From contig NZ_SADR02000022.1 of the NCBI RefSeq assembly GCF_004010325.2, forward strand, positions 62,001-126,000: 64,000 nucleotides of DNA. Direction: 5' to 3'. Under the pieces are notes generated by a model. The model made no database searches and was not told where the DNA came from. It saw nothing but the letters and a program-made list of their open reading frames with translations. The stretch is from Mesorhizobium sp. M00.F.Ca.ET.216.01.1.1 (GTDB lineage Bacteria > Pseudomonadota > Alphaproteobacteria > Rhizobiales > Rhizobiaceae). Shown here in pieces: positions 26,987-35,819 of this stretch (the first letter of the stretch is position 1; the number at the start of each line of letters is the position of its first letter). The position numbers and the translations under genes are program-made.

Positions 26987-27090
26987 GGCAATAATCCCAA
27001 TTTTTGGAACATTACATCCAGAACTTCCCGATATTCAGGACAAAGCTACGGCGGTAGAGATAACGCGTCAAGGCCGGACACAGCCGGTCG

Positions 27091-27121
27091 CTCCAAGGAA
27101 TCGAGTCTCCAAGGAATCGAG
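27091..27121 (+). repeat. 15-bp tandem duplication over the MFS ribosome-binding region
   Basis: CTCCAAGGAATCGAG occurs at 27091-27105 and again at 27107-27121, one base apart. Each copy carries AAGGAA, and the ATG of the transporter gene starts three bases after the second copy, so the ribosome-binding region itself appears duplicated. Confidence 0.75.
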
Positions 27122-27123
27122 GA

Positions 27124-28407
27124 ATGTCAGCTGCCGCTACCGACCTGAATTGCAAACCGGGCATCACCGCCGCTCCAGCTGGTGCGCCGGCACGTCGCGC
27201 CAATCATCGCTGGAAGGTGCTGGGCATCGCCGTCGCCGCCAATGCCTGCTTTTCCGCGACCTTCTCCGGCATCCCGACGACGGCGGTGTTCATGCGCTCC
27301 GGCTATCATCTCGGCAATGGCGAGCTAGGCCTGGTTCTGGGCTTTCTGGGGTTGGGTGTTGCGCTGAGCGAACTGCCGTGGGGATTGTTGACCGATCGCT
27401 GGGGCGATCGCCGCGTGCTTTTGACCGGGCTCGGCGCGACTGCGGCATGGCTGCTTCTCATGACCCTTCTCGTCGTCCCCACATCGGCATATGTGCCGGG
27501 TGTCATGCTCCTGGCTGCAAGCCTGCTTGTCACCGGATTGCTCGGCGGCAGCGTCAACGGCTCAAGCGGGCGCGCCATCATGGCCTGGTTCCGCGAGGGC
27601 GAGCGCGGCTTTGCCATGAGCATCAGGCAGACGGCGGTGCCTCTCGGCGGCGGGCTCGGCGCTCTCACCTTGCCGTCGCTTGCTTCCGCGTATGGCTTTG
27701 CGGCGGTCTTCGGCTTTCTGGCTGCGGCGTCCGCGGTTTCGACGTTTTTCGCCTGGCGCTGGCTGCACCAGCCGCCGGCTCATGAAGATGCTGACCACGC
27801 CGTCACGGCAGCGCCGGCCGGCCCGGCACCATTGCGCAATCTCGACGTCTGGCGCATCGCAACGGCCATCGGCGTGCTCTGCTTCCCGCAAGTGGCGGTG
27901 CTCACCTTCGCTTCCGTCTTCCTGCACGATTTTGGCGGCATGGGAACGACAGTGATCAGCGCCAGCCTGGCCGCGGTGCAGGTCGGCGCCATGGTGATGC
28001 GCGTCTGGAGTGGCCGCTTCACCGACCGTCGCGGCAACCGCCGGTCGTTCCTGCGCCTTTGCAGCCTCCTCAGCGTGGCTGCTTTCACGGTTCTCGCGGC
28101 GCTCGTCCTGGCATCCGCCATCATGCCCGCGCCGATGCTCTCGCCGGCCATCCCCGTGGTTCTGGTTGTTGCCGGCGTCTGTGTTTCTTCCTGGCACGGT
28201 GTCGCCTACACCGAACTTGCCACGCTTGCCGGCGCAAGCCACGCCGGAACGGCGCTCGGCCTTGCCAACAGCTTCGTCTTCGTCGCGTTCTTCCTGGTGC
28301 CAATCGCCATTCCGGGGCTTCTCGTCCTCTGGTCGTGGACGGGCGTCTGGCTGGCTGCTTCTATTTGCGCGCTGATAGCCTGGCCGATCTTTCTTCGACC
28401 TGCCTGA
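27124..28407 (+). CDS. MFS transporter
   Basis: A 427-residue major facilitator with about twelve hydrophobic helices and the inter-helix motif LLTDRWGDRRVLLTG (between helices 2 and 3), repeated in weaker form as GRFTDRRGNRRS in the second half. A polar N-terminal extension of about 28 residues precedes helix 1. It is divergent from a LysR gene and probably under its control. Substrate not recognisable; drug or metabolite export is likely. Confidence 0.9.
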   Translation: MSAAATDLNCKPGITAAPAGAPARRANHRWKVLGIAVAANACFSATFSGIPTTAVFMRSGYHLGNGELGLVLGFLGLGVALSELPWGLLTDRWGDRRVLLTGLGATAAWLLLMTLLVVPTSAYVPGVMLLAASLLVTGLLGGSVNGSSGRAIMAWFREGERGFAMSIRQTAVPLGGGLGALTLPSLASAYGFAAVFGFLAAASAVSTFFAWRWLHQPPAHEDADHAVTAAPAGPAPLRNLDVWRIATAIGVLCFPQVAVLTFASVFLHDFGGMGTTVISASLAAVQVGAMVMRVWSGRFTDRRGNRRSFLRLCSLLSVAAFTVLAALVLASAIMPAPMLSPAIPVVLVVAGVCVSSWHGVAYTELATLAGASHAGTALGLANSFVFVAFFLVPIAIPGLLVLWSWTGVWLAASICALIAWPIFLRPA

Positions 28408-28551
28408 TTTTCTGCGGCTTGTTCGGAACGAAAAAGCACCTGACTTCCAGATCAACATTAAAAAAACACGATCGAACCCGTTAACGCCCCATCAAGGTTA
28501 ATGCATCATTGTGCCTCTCCAGTGGGGTCCGTTGCGTTTCTGGAGAGTTCC

Positions 28552-29733
28552 GTGCATCGACGTGTTTTGACGCGGCTTGTCGCCGCCGCCGGTGAGAAAA
28601 AACGCTTCCTGTCTCCGCTCATTATCGGTCTGTGCATCTGGGTCGGCTTTCCCTCGGTCGTTGCCTACCAGGACATGGCCAGCCTGGTCTCCGGCCTCGA
28701 GGCGCCGAACGCCCGCTGGAACGCCTATGTCGAGAAATCCGTCGCCGGTTCGGTCCATGCCGCCGAAATGCCTTTCATCGATACCATGGCCACCGGCTCG
28801 ATCTCCGGCTCCGGCGTTCGTCTGCCCGGCATCGGCGCAGTGTCGTTTCGCGGCAAGGGCAATGTCGCGGGCAGCACGCCAGACGAGAACCGCATCATGC
28901 GTGCCGACAAGAAGGGCCGCATCATCCACATCTCGCCGGTGGCGCCGCCGAAGAACTTCAACGCCGGCTCGATCTTCGAGCGCACCTCCTCGCTGCTTCG
29001 CCCTAGCATGGACAGCGGGCTGAGACTGGCCTTCGCCAAGCCCGAGATCAAAGGCAAGGAGATCCAGATCGCCCAGGCCTTTCACATCCGTGAGGACAAG
29101 GAGCCGGATCCCGGAGTGCCGGCCATGCTGGCCTCGCTGGTCAACAACGACCACCCCGACGTGCTGGCCACCGCCTATGCCCAGGCCGAACCCGACTATG
29201 CCCAGGCCTCGCCCTTCGAGGCCCTGCTGCAGGACGAACAGCCGAACAGCGGCCGCTTCATTCCGCCGATGGGCAAGGGCGATCACTCGTGGGTCCAGAA
29301 CCCGCTGCCGGCGAGTGTCTTCTCGGAACCCGAGCAGGTATGCCTTGCCAAGGGCATCTATTTCGAGGCGCGCGGCGAATCCGTGCGCGGCCAGGCTGCC
29401 GTTGCCCAGGTCATCCTCAACCGTGTCCGCAATCCGGCCTATCCGAAGTCGATCTGCGGCGTCGTCTATCAGAACGACAACTGGTTCAACCGCTGCCAGT
29501 TCTCCTTTGCTTGCGACGGCAGGAAGAAGCGCATCGACAATCCCGCCGCCTACAAGACCGCCCAGGATGTCGCCATGGCGGTCACTGCCGGCAAGATCTT
29601 CATTCCGGAAGTCGGCTCGTCGACCCATTATTACGCCAACTATGTCCATCCGGGTTGGGCGCGGACGATGCAGAAGATGACCAGGATCGGCCTGCATATC
29701 TTCTACCGCACCTATGGCGGCGGCTGGAGCTGA
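28552..29733 (+). CDS. Cell wall hydrolase, SleB-like (Hydrolase_2)
   Basis: A 393-residue exported peptidoglycan hydrolase. An N-terminal hydrophobic segment (about residues 21-40) is a signal anchor. A long low-complexity linker is followed by the catalytic SleB/Hydrolase_2 domain: LAKGIYFEARGESVRGQAAVAQVILNRVRNPAYP with the catalytic Glu, then CGVVYQ, CQFSFACDG and THYYANYVHPGWA. GTG at 28552 was preferred because GGAGAG precedes it; ATG at 28501 is an alternative without a site. It probably cuts glycan strands in the periplasm. Confidence 0.9.
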   Translation: MHRRVLTRLVAAAGEKKRFLSPLIIGLCIWVGFPSVVAYQDMASLVSGLEAPNARWNAYVEKSVAGSVHAAEMPFIDTMATGSISGSGVRLPGIGAVSFRGKGNVAGSTPDENRIMRADKKGRIIHISPVAPPKNFNAGSIFERTSSLLRPSMDSGLRLAFAKPEIKGKEIQIAQAFHIREDKEPDPGVPAMLASLVNNDHPDVLATAYAQAEPDYAQASPFEALLQDEQPNSGRFIPPMGKGDHSWVQNPLPASVFSEPEQVCLAKGIYFEARGESVRGQAAVAQVILNRVRNPAYPKSICGVVYQNDNWFNRCQFSFACDGRKKRIDNPAAYKTAQDVAMAVTAGKIFIPEVGSSTHYYANYVHPGWARTMQKMTRIGLHIFYRTYGGGWS

Positions 29734-29913
29734 GCACTCCGCCAGAAGCGTTCAGTCCCAGACGGAAAGGCTCCGATAGCTGCAGATCGAAGACCCGTCG
29801 CCGGACGGATTCGGGCCGTGCGCCGATGCAGCCGTGCCGGGCACGATGTCGCACCTTGCCAACTTATTGATTCTATTTGAAAAAATACATAGGTTTGAAG
29901 TTCCGTCCGTGGC

Positions 29914-29942
29914 TTGACGGGCGCGGACCCTCTAACTATGTT
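29914..29942 (+). promoter_or_regulatory. Predicted promoter of the atp operon
   Basis: A TTGACG -35 box (29914-29919) and a TATGTT -10 box (29937-29942) are spaced by 17 bp, about 57 bases before the atpI start. The preceding CT and the spacing fit the alphaproteobacterial housekeeping consensus (CTTGAC-N17-CTATAT). The rest of the 266-base gap after the hydrolase gene shows no gene. Confidence 0.5.
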
Positions 29943-29999
29943 GCCGGCGACTTCAGAAGCGGACGGACGGTGACGGTCTGACCGGGCAGGGGGGTTACG

Positions 30000-30398
30000 A
30001 TGGCCGACAAGAACGGGCCAGACGGAACCGGAGAAACCGGCCGCGGCAAGCAGCGCCAAGCCGACATCCGCGACGACGATCTTGAGCGCCGCCGGCGCGA
30101 CCTTGAGGCATCGCTTGCGACAAGGCGGCCGGACCGGCTCGAGGGGAAAGACGACGCGAAAGCGGGCAGTGCGGCCGGTTATGGCCAGGCCCTCAAGCTA
30201 TCCAGCGAGTTTATCGCCGGGATAGTGGTGGGCGTGGCCCTGGGCTGGTTTTTGGATCGTGTGGCGGGAACCTCGCCGTGGGGTCTGATCGTGGGCCTGC
30301 TGCTGGGTTTTGTCGCCGGCGTGCTCAATGTCCTGCGTTCGGCGGGGCTTGTGGCTGATTTCGGACAGGGCGACAAACCGCGCGATCCGAAGGAATGA
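30000..30398 (+). CDS. atpI: ATP synthase protein I
   Basis: A 132-residue AtpI. A hydrophilic charged N-terminal region (about 65 residues) is followed by two transmembrane helices (SSEFIAGIVVGVALGWFLD and WGLIVGLLLGFVAGVLNVL). AtpI assists assembly of the c-ring and Mg/Ca supply and is not part of the final complex. It leads the F0 operon, as in other alphaproteobacteria. Confidence 0.93.
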   Translation: MADKNGPDGTGETGRGKQRQADIRDDDLERRRRDLEASLATRRPDRLEGKDDAKAGSAAGYGQALKLSSEFIAGIVVGVALGWFLDRVAGTSPWGLIVGLLLGFVAGVLNVLRSAGLVADFGQGDKPRDPKE

Positions 30399-30467
30399 AC
30401 CGAGGCGCTGTTACAGGCGCAACGAACAGGACACTAAGGCCGCACGCGGCTTTGATGGGGATGTACA

Positions 30468-31226
30468 GTGGCTGCTGACAAGGTCGATCCGATCCACCAG
30501 TTCCATATCGTCAAGCTGATTCCGATCAACATCGGCGGCTATGATCTGTCCTTCACCAATTCTGCGCTGTTCATGGTCGCCACCGTGGCTGTCGCATCGG
30601 CGTTCCTCTATCTCACCACCTCGAGCCGCAGCCTCGTTCCCGGCCGCCTGCAGTCGGTTTCGGAAATGGCCTACGAGTTCGTCAGCAACATGTTGAGGGA
30701 CGCAGCCGGAACGCAAGGGTTGAAATTCTTCCCCTTCGTGTTTTCGCTGTTCATGTTCGTGCTGGTCGCCAACCTGCTCGGCCTGTTTCCTTATTTCTTC
30801 ACCGTCACCAGCCACATCATCGTCACCTTTGGCCTCGCCGCGCTGGTGATTGGAACCGTCATCGTTTACGGTTTCATGAAACACGGCGTCGGCTTCCTGA
30901 AGCTGTTCGTGCCGCATGGCGTTCCTGTCTTCCTGCTGCCGCTGGTGGTGCTGATCGAGGTGATTTCCTTCGTATCGCGCCCGGTCAGCCTCTCGGTTCG
31001 TCTGTTTGCCAACATGCTGGCCGGTCACATCACGCTGAAGGTGTTCTCGGGATTTGTCGTCAGCCTGAGCGCGCTCGGCGCGGTCGGCGTCGCGGGCTCG
31101 ATCCTGCCGCTGGCCATGGCGGTGGCGCTGACGGCGCTTGAACTGCTGGTCGCCTTCCTGCAGGCCTACGTCTTTGCCGTTCTGACCTGCATGTACCTGA
31201 ACGACGCGCTGCATCCGGGGCACTGA
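30468..31226 (+). CDS. atpB: F0F1 ATP synthase subunit a
   Basis: A 252-residue membrane subunit a, forming the proton half-channels against the c-ring. The essential arginine is in SLSVRLFANMLAGHITL, and the C-terminal helices (LELLVAFLQAYVFAVLTCMYL) are conserved. It starts with GTG at 30468 and is second in the F0 operon. Confidence 0.97.
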   Translation: MAADKVDPIHQFHIVKLIPINIGGYDLSFTNSALFMVATVAVASAFLYLTTSSRSLVPGRLQSVSEMAYEFVSNMLRDAAGTQGLKFFPFVFSLFMFVLVANLLGLFPYFFTVTSHIIVTFGLAALVIGTVIVYGFMKHGVGFLKLFVPHGVPVFLLPLVVLIEVISFVSRPVSLSVRLFANMLAGHITLKVFSGFVVSLSALGAVGVAGSILPLAMAVALTALELLVAFLQAYVFAVLTCMYLNDALHPGH

Positions 31227-31308
31227 CCCAGGGCACTGACCAAGAGTTTCCGGCATTGCCGCCGGATGGAATAGCAACGGAATTTTTAGATCCAAAGGAG
31301 TTGAATAA

Positions 31309-31533
31309 ATGGACGCAGAAGCAGCAAAGTTCATCGGTGCCGGCATCGCTTGCCTGGGCATGGGTGGCGCGGGCATTGGTCTCGGCAACATCTTCGGTAG
31401 CTACCTGGCGGGCGCACTGCGCAACCCGTCGGCCGCGGATGGCCAGTTCGGCCGCCTGATTTTCGGCTTCGCCGTCACCGAAGCGCTGGGCATCTTCTCC
31501 CTTCTCATCGCGCTACTGGCCCTGTTCGGCTAA
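31309..31533 (+). CDS. atpE: F0F1 ATP synthase subunit c
   Basis: A 74-residue proteolipid of two helices joined by the polar loop RNPSAADGQFG. The proton-carrying acidic residue is the Glu in FAVTEALGIFSLL of helix 2. It forms the rotor ring. The 5' spacer contains AAGGAG at about 31296-31301, a strong ribosome-binding site that suits the high copy number of subunit c. Confidence 0.97.
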   Translation: MDAEAAKFIGAGIACLGMGGAGIGLGNIFGSYLAGALRNPSAADGQFGRLIFGFAVTEALGIFSLLIALLALFG

Positions 31534-31632
31534 GCTCCCTGCTCGGCCAAGCCCCCGTTCGGCTGGCCATTGGGAAAGAATTGCACAGGCCGGCCGCGAT
31601 CCCGCGGCAGGCCTGAATTTCGGGGATAGTCC

Positions 31633-32226
31633 ATGTTCGTGACATCTGCCTTTGCACAAGAGTCCGCGCCCGCCGTCGAAGGCGCCGGCACGGAAGGGCA
31701 AACGCATTCCGGCACCAGCGCCCCTGCCGAGGCGCACGGCGCCTTCCCGCCATTCGATCCGGCGACCTTCCCGTCGCAGCTTCTGTGGCTGGCGATCACC
31801 TTCGGGCTGTTCTACCTGTTCCTGAAGCGGGTGGTGATGCCGCGCGTTGGTGGCATCATCGATGTCCGCAACGATCGTATCACGCAGGATCTCGATCATG
31901 CCGACCGGTTAAAAAAAGAGGCTGACGCCGCCGTTGCCGCCTATGAGCAGGAATTGGTGGAAGCCAAGGCCAGGGCCAATACGATCGGCCAGCAGGCCAA
32001 TGACGCCGCCAAGGCGGAGGCCGAGGCTGCCCGCAAGAAGGTCGAGGCTGAGCTCGACCAGAAGCTTGGCGAGGCCGAGGCGCGCATTTCTTCCATCAAG
32101 GCCAGCGCCATGAAGGAAGTCGGCACGATTGCCGAGGATACTGCTTCGGCCATTGTCGAGGCGCTTGTCGGCGGCAAGGCCAACAAGGCCGAGATCGCGG
32201 CCGCGGTCAAATCCGTGGCCCGGTGA
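31633..32226 (+). CDS. atpF': F0F1 ATP synthase subunit b'
   Basis: A 197-residue b' subunit, half of the b/b' peripheral stalk of phototrophic and many other alphaproteobacteria. After an alanine-rich N-terminus it has one transmembrane helix (LLWLAITFGLFYLFLKRVV, about 53-71) and then a long charged helix (DRITQDLDHADRLKKEADAAVAAYEQ onwards) forming the coiled-coil stalk. It is directly upstream of atpF. Confidence 0.95.
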   Translation: MFVTSAFAQESAPAVEGAGTEGQTHSGTSAPAEAHGAFPPFDPATFPSQLLWLAITFGLFYLFLKRVVMPRVGGIIDVRNDRITQDLDHADRLKKEADAAVAAYEQELVEAKARANTIGQQANDAAKAEAEAARKKVEAELDQKLGEAEARISSIKASAMKEVGTIAEDTASAIVEALVGGKANKAEIAAAVKSVAR

Positions 32227-32236
32227 GGAGCGCATC

Positions 32237-32728
32237 ATGGACGCCACATCTCTCGCAACGCTTTGGGCCACGGTTGCCCTCGTCATTTTCCTGGCCATTG
32301 CCGTCTACATCAAGGTGCCGCGGCTGATCGCCAAGGCGCTCGACGCCCGCGCCGCCAAGATCAGCGATGAGCTTGAGGAAGCCCGCCGGCTGCGCGAGGA
32401 GGCCCAGCAGTTGCTCGGCCAATACCAGCGCAAGCGCAAGGAAGCCGAGCAGGAGGCCGCCGCTATCGTCGCTGCCGCCAAGCGCGAAGCCGATCTGCTT
32501 GCCGCCGAGGCGCACAAGAAGACCGAGGACTATGTTGCCCGGCGCACCGCACTAGCCGAGTTGAAGATCGGCCAGGCCGAGCGCGAGGCGATCGGTGAAG
32601 TGCGCGCCAGCGCCGTCGACATCGCCGTTGAAGCCGCGCGCGCGCTGCTTGCCGGCAAGATCGACGCCAAGGCCAGCGCCGACCTGTTCAAGGCCTCGCT
32701 TCAGGACGTGAAGTCCAAGCTCAATTGA
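32237..32728 (+). CDS. atpF: F0F1 ATP synthase subunit b
   Basis: A 163-residue b subunit: an N-terminal transmembrane helix (LATLWATVALVIFLAIAVYIKV) and a long alanine/glutamate/arginine-rich coiled coil. With b' it forms the peripheral stalk that holds F1 still. The ATG at 32237 follows GAGGAG by six bases and the b' stop by ten; the longer frame from 32129 is antisense-like sequence inside b'. It is the last gene of the F0 operon; the F1 genes must be elsewhere. Confidence 0.96.
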   Translation: MDATSLATLWATVALVIFLAIAVYIKVPRLIAKALDARAAKISDELEEARRLREEAQQLLGQYQRKRKEAEQEAAAIVAAAKREADLLAAEAHKKTEDYVARRTALAELKIGQAEREAIGEVRASAVDIAVEAARALLAGKIDAKASADLFKASLQDVKSKLN

Positions 32729-32756
32729 GCCGACGGTTCTACTGAGCCAATCATCG

Positions 32757-32788
32757 AAAAAGCCGCCCGGAAACCTGGCGGCTTTTTT
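32757..32788. terminator. Bidirectional terminator between atpF and rnhB
   Basis: AAAAAGCCGCC (32757-32767) and GGCGGCTTTTTT (32777-32788) form a GC-rich stem flanked by A and T runs, so it can end transcription from the atp operon on the plus strand and from rnhB on the minus strand. Confidence 0.9.
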
Positions 32789-32851
32789 GCAGGCAAGGCT
32801 CTGATTTCTCGGGTAGCAACGCTGGCCCGCGACGCGGCCGGATTGGGCGTT

Positions 32852-33556
32852 TCAGAGCAAAGGATTCTCGAGTTCCAGCTCTTCCTCGTCCAGCACTTCG
32901 GTGCCGCCAAGCCTGAACGGCGCAAAGGAGGCGCGGTGCAGGCGCGCCACCGGCCCGTGGGCCTCGATCGCCGTACGATGGCGAACCGTGGCATAGCCCA
33001 TATGCATCTCGAAGCCGTAACGGTCGTGGTGGCTGCCGCAGCCGCACATCATGCGATCACGCATCACCTTGGCGACGATCGAGGCTGCGGCGATCGACTG
33101 CGACCGTTGGTCGCCCCTGATCAGCGCACGCCCGGCGCAGGGCAGCCCCGGCGGCACGTCGCGGCCGTCAGCCAGCGCCAGCTTCGGCTGCACCGACAGG
33201 CCGACCAGGGCGCGACGCATCGCCTCGAGGCTGGCCTTGAGGATATTGCTGCCGTCGATGCCCTCGGCGCTGATCGAAGCCATCGACACGCCGAAGGCCG
33301 ACCCGAGGATTTTGAAGAACAGCGCCTCGCGCTGCAGGTGGGTGAGGCGCTTGGAATCGTCGAGGCCTTCAGGAATGTTGGCGGGATCGAGCACCACCGC
33401 CGCCGCGACGACCGGCCCGGCGAGCGGCCCGCGGCCGGCCTCGTCCATCCCCGCCACTGGCCACAGGCCTTCGGCCATCGCCTTCGTCTCGAAGGAGAAA
33501 TCGGGTTTCTCGACGATTTCGAAGAGAGGCGGAGAATCAGAACGCGCGCGAGCCAT
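32852..33556 (-). CDS. rnhB: Ribonuclease HII
   Basis: A 234-residue RNase HII that removes RNA from RNA-DNA hybrids and excises misincorporated ribonucleotides. The catalytic motif GMDEAGRGPLAGPVVAAAVVL starts at about residue 37, LDDSKRLTHLQREALF follows, and the second Asp/Glu region is in AADGRDVPP and AAASIVAKVMRD. ATG at 33556 was chosen because upstream in-frame sequence is low in complexity. A bidirectional terminator lies past its end. Confidence 0.95.
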   Translation of the reverse strand: MARARSDSPPLFEIVEKPDFSFETKAMAEGLWPVAGMDEAGRGPLAGPVVAAAVVLDPANIPEGLDDSKRLTHLQREALFFKILGSAFGVSMASISAEGIDGSNILKASLEAMRRALVGLSVQPKLALADGRDVPPGLPCAGRALIRGDQRSQSIAAASIVAKVMRDRMMCGCGSHHDRYGFEMHMGYATVRHRTAIEAHGPVARLHRASFAPFRLGGTEVLDEEELELENPLL

Positions 33557-33713
33557 GTTGCGGCGAGGTTCGCATCGGTTCCGATTCTCCGCAAGTCCCT
33601 CCGGGGCGGGTGGGGCGCCGGACCGGGAGGGCACCGTCTGCAGGCCGGGGACAGCCGGACGGGATTCTTATTCATGCGCCGGCCGCATCAGCCGGCCGCC
33701 ACGGAACACCCTT

Positions 33714-34868
33714 TCAAAGTAGCATCAACTGCTCGGTTGCGTTCGCAGCGGCTACGAACTGGTCGGTGCGAAGTGACCGCCGCTCGGCGTTGAGGCCAAG
33801 CCGTTTGGCGGCAATCTCGAAGCGCCGGCCGATCTGCCAGGCATAGGGGCCGGAGCCTTTCATGCGCTTGCCCCATTCCGAATCGTAATCCTTGCCGTCG
33901 CGCATCGAGCGGATCAGCGACATGACGTGTCGGTAGCGGTCCGGATAGTGGCGCAACAGCCAGTCCTTGAAGATCGGCGCCACCTCCAGCGGCAGGCGCA
34001 ACACGACATAGCCGGCCTCGCGCGCGCCCGCTGCCCGCGCCGAATCGAGGATGCGCTCCATCTCCGGATCGGTCAGGCCTGGGATGATCGGCGCGACCAT
34101 GACCGAGGCCGGAATGCCGGCATCCGAAAGCTGCCTGATCGCTTCCAGTCGCTTGGTCGGCGTCGACGCGCGCGGCTCCATCGTTCTGGCCAGCATGCGA
34201 TCGAGCGTCGTCACCGACAGTGCCACCTTGGCCAGCCCGCGTTCGGCCATCCGCGACAGGATGTCGATGTCGCGCGCCACCAGCGCGGACTTGGTGACGA
34301 TGCCGACCGGATGGCCGCGCGCCTCCAGCACTTCGAGGATCTCGCGCATGATCCGGTACTGCTTCTCGATCGGCTGGTAGGGATCGGTGTTGGTGCCGAT
34401 GGCGATGGTACGCGGCTGATAACCGGGCTTCGACAGTTCCTTGTCGAGCAGCCGCGCCGCATCCGGCTTGGCGAACAGCTTCGATTCGAAATCCAGCCCC
34501 GGCGATAGGCCCATGAAGCTGTGCGTCGGCCGCGCGAAGCAATAGACGCAGCCATGCTCGCAGCCGCGATAGGGGTTGATCGAGCGGTCGAAGGAAATGT
34601 CGGGCGATTCGTTGCGGGTGATGATGGTGCGCGGCCTCTCGACCTGCACCTCGGTCTTGAACGGTGGCAGTTCCTCCAGCGAATTCCAGCCGTCGTCGAA
34701 CACATGCCGGCTGACCGGTTCGAACCGGCCGGACGGATTGATGCCGGCCGAGCGGCCGCGATTGCGATCCGGGCGGACGCGGACGCCGCTCTGCTCGATC
34801 ATCGCATTCGCCATCTCAGCTCTTCCGGCCCCGAAAGCCGCAATGTCGGCACGCACGATCTGTTCCAT
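33714..34868 (-). CDS. Radical SAM protein, PA0069/SplB-like family
   Basis: A radical S-adenosylmethionine enzyme of about 384 residues. The iron-sulfur cluster motif CEHGCVYC (in PYRGCEHGCVYCFARPTH) is complete, and AIGTNTDPYQPIEKQYRIMREILEVL is a family hallmark shared with spore photoproduct lyase relatives. The reaction is unknown; a role in nucleic acid modification or repair is suggested for relatives. The start is uncertain: ATG at 34868 has GGGAGAGGG upstream, and ATG at 34919 has AGGA, giving a slightly longer product. Confidence 0.9.
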   Translation of the reverse strand: MEQIVRADIAAFGAGRAEMANAMIEQSGVRVRPDRNRGRSAGINPSGRFEPVSRHVFDDGWNSLEELPPFKTEVQVERPRTIITRNESPDISFDRSINPYRGCEHGCVYCFARPTHSFMGLSPGLDFESKLFAKPDAARLLDKELSKPGYQPRTIAIGTNTDPYQPIEKQYRIMREILEVLEARGHPVGIVTKSALVARDIDILSRMAERGLAKVALSVTTLDRMLARTMEPRASTPTKRLEAIRQLSDAGIPASVMVAPIIPGLTDPEMERILDSARAAGAREAGYVVLRLPLEVAPIFKDWLLRHYPDRYRHVMSLIRSMRDGKDYDSEWGKRMKGSGPYAWQIGRRFEIAAKRLGLNAERRSLRTDQFVAAANATEQLMLL

Positions 34869-35017
34869 TTTCGCCCTCTCCCACGGACTGTCGGCTGGCT
34901 GTCGAATCGCTCTGTTCATGAAACTATTCCTATTTTGCCGGTGAGAACAAAGCAAGAACTTTTTATGGTGCGATGCAAAACTGGCGCTGCGCCCGGCTTT
35001 CCGCTATTCGGCTAATG

Positions 35018-35521
35018 ATGCTCAGCGTTCTCATTGAAACCCTGAATGACGAAGAAGGCCTTGCCCGCACGCTCGCCTCACTGGTCGGCGGCGCGGTCGA
35101 GGGCGTGGTGCGCGATGTCGTCGTCTGCGACACCGGCTCTACCGACCAGACGCACCGTGTCGCCGAACATGCCGGCTGCCATTACGTGATGGGCAGCATT
35201 ACGGCCGGCATCAGGCAGACGAAGGGGGAATGGCTGCTTGTGCTGGAGCCGGGTGCGCGGCTGGCGGAGGGCTGGATCGATGAGGTCGTCGCCCATACGG
35301 CCAAGCAAACCATGCCGGCGCGGTTCTCGCGGGCGCGCGGCAGCCGCGTGCCGTTCCTGTCGCGGGTCTTTTCGGGAAACCGGGCGCTGGCCGAAGGGCT
35401 GGTGATCAGCAAGCGTCAGGCTACAGCCTTGTCGAAGAACGCCCGCAGCGCCGAAGCCCTCGCCCGCGGCCTTGCGACCAAAAGGCTTCACGCCGAGATC
35501 TGGGTGGCGCCGACGAAGTGA
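35018..35521 (+). CDS. Glycosyltransferase family 2-like protein
   Basis: A 167-residue protein with a partial GT-A fold: MLSVLIETLNDEEGLARTLASL, then VCDTGSTDQTHRVAEHAG as the nucleotide-sugar-binding segment, and GEWLLVLEPGARLAEGW. It is shorter than typical GT2 enzymes (about 230 and more) and keeps only one acidic pair clearly, so it may be a minimal or non-catalytic member. The ATG-ATG at 35015/35018 sits just before the conserved strand. It is divergent from the radical SAM gene. Confidence 0.78.
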   Translation: MLSVLIETLNDEEGLARTLASLVGGAVEGVVRDVVVCDTGSTDQTHRVAEHAGCHYVMGSITAGIRQTKGEWLLVLEPGARLAEGWIDEVVAHTAKQTMPARFSRARGSRVPFLSRVFSGNRALAEGLVISKRQATALSKNARSAEALARGLATKRLHAEIWVAPTK

Positions 35522-35692
35522 TCTCGCCGTCTCCCGTCACTAAGCGGAGCGAAGCGGCGGGCGGACCAGAGCGGCACCAGAGCGGCGTGCAGATAAAATT
35601 GATGCTGCAGCGGATATCGCCCGCTTGCCTGCCGTTCAGGCACTCGGCTGTATTTTGAAGAGCTCGGCGATTTTGCTACAGCTTGTCAGTTA

Positions 35693-35707
35693 TTGTGCAT
35701 TGCACAA
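35693..35707. promoter_or_regulatory. Perfect 15-bp palindrome, candidate operator
   Basis: TTGTGCA-T-TGCACAA lies in the otherwise featureless 298-base gap, 113 bases before the PhyH-like gene. Perfect symmetry over seven base pairs per arm and the AT-rich surrounding fit a dimeric repressor site; the protein is unknown. Confidence 0.45.
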
Positions 35708-35819
35708 AATCCGACGCGCGGTTAGCATTCTTGCGATACGGGTAAATTAGGCTTGGGTAATGGCGGAGCGGTGAGCAACCGACTCTTCGCCGGTGTTGCA
35801 TTCATATCTGAGGACCCCG

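Noticed and set aside
35693..35707. Quorum-sensing lux/tra box interpretation of the TTGTGCATTGCACAA palindrome
   Set aside because: The half-sites are spaced one base apart instead of about four, and no LuxR-type gene is in the window.
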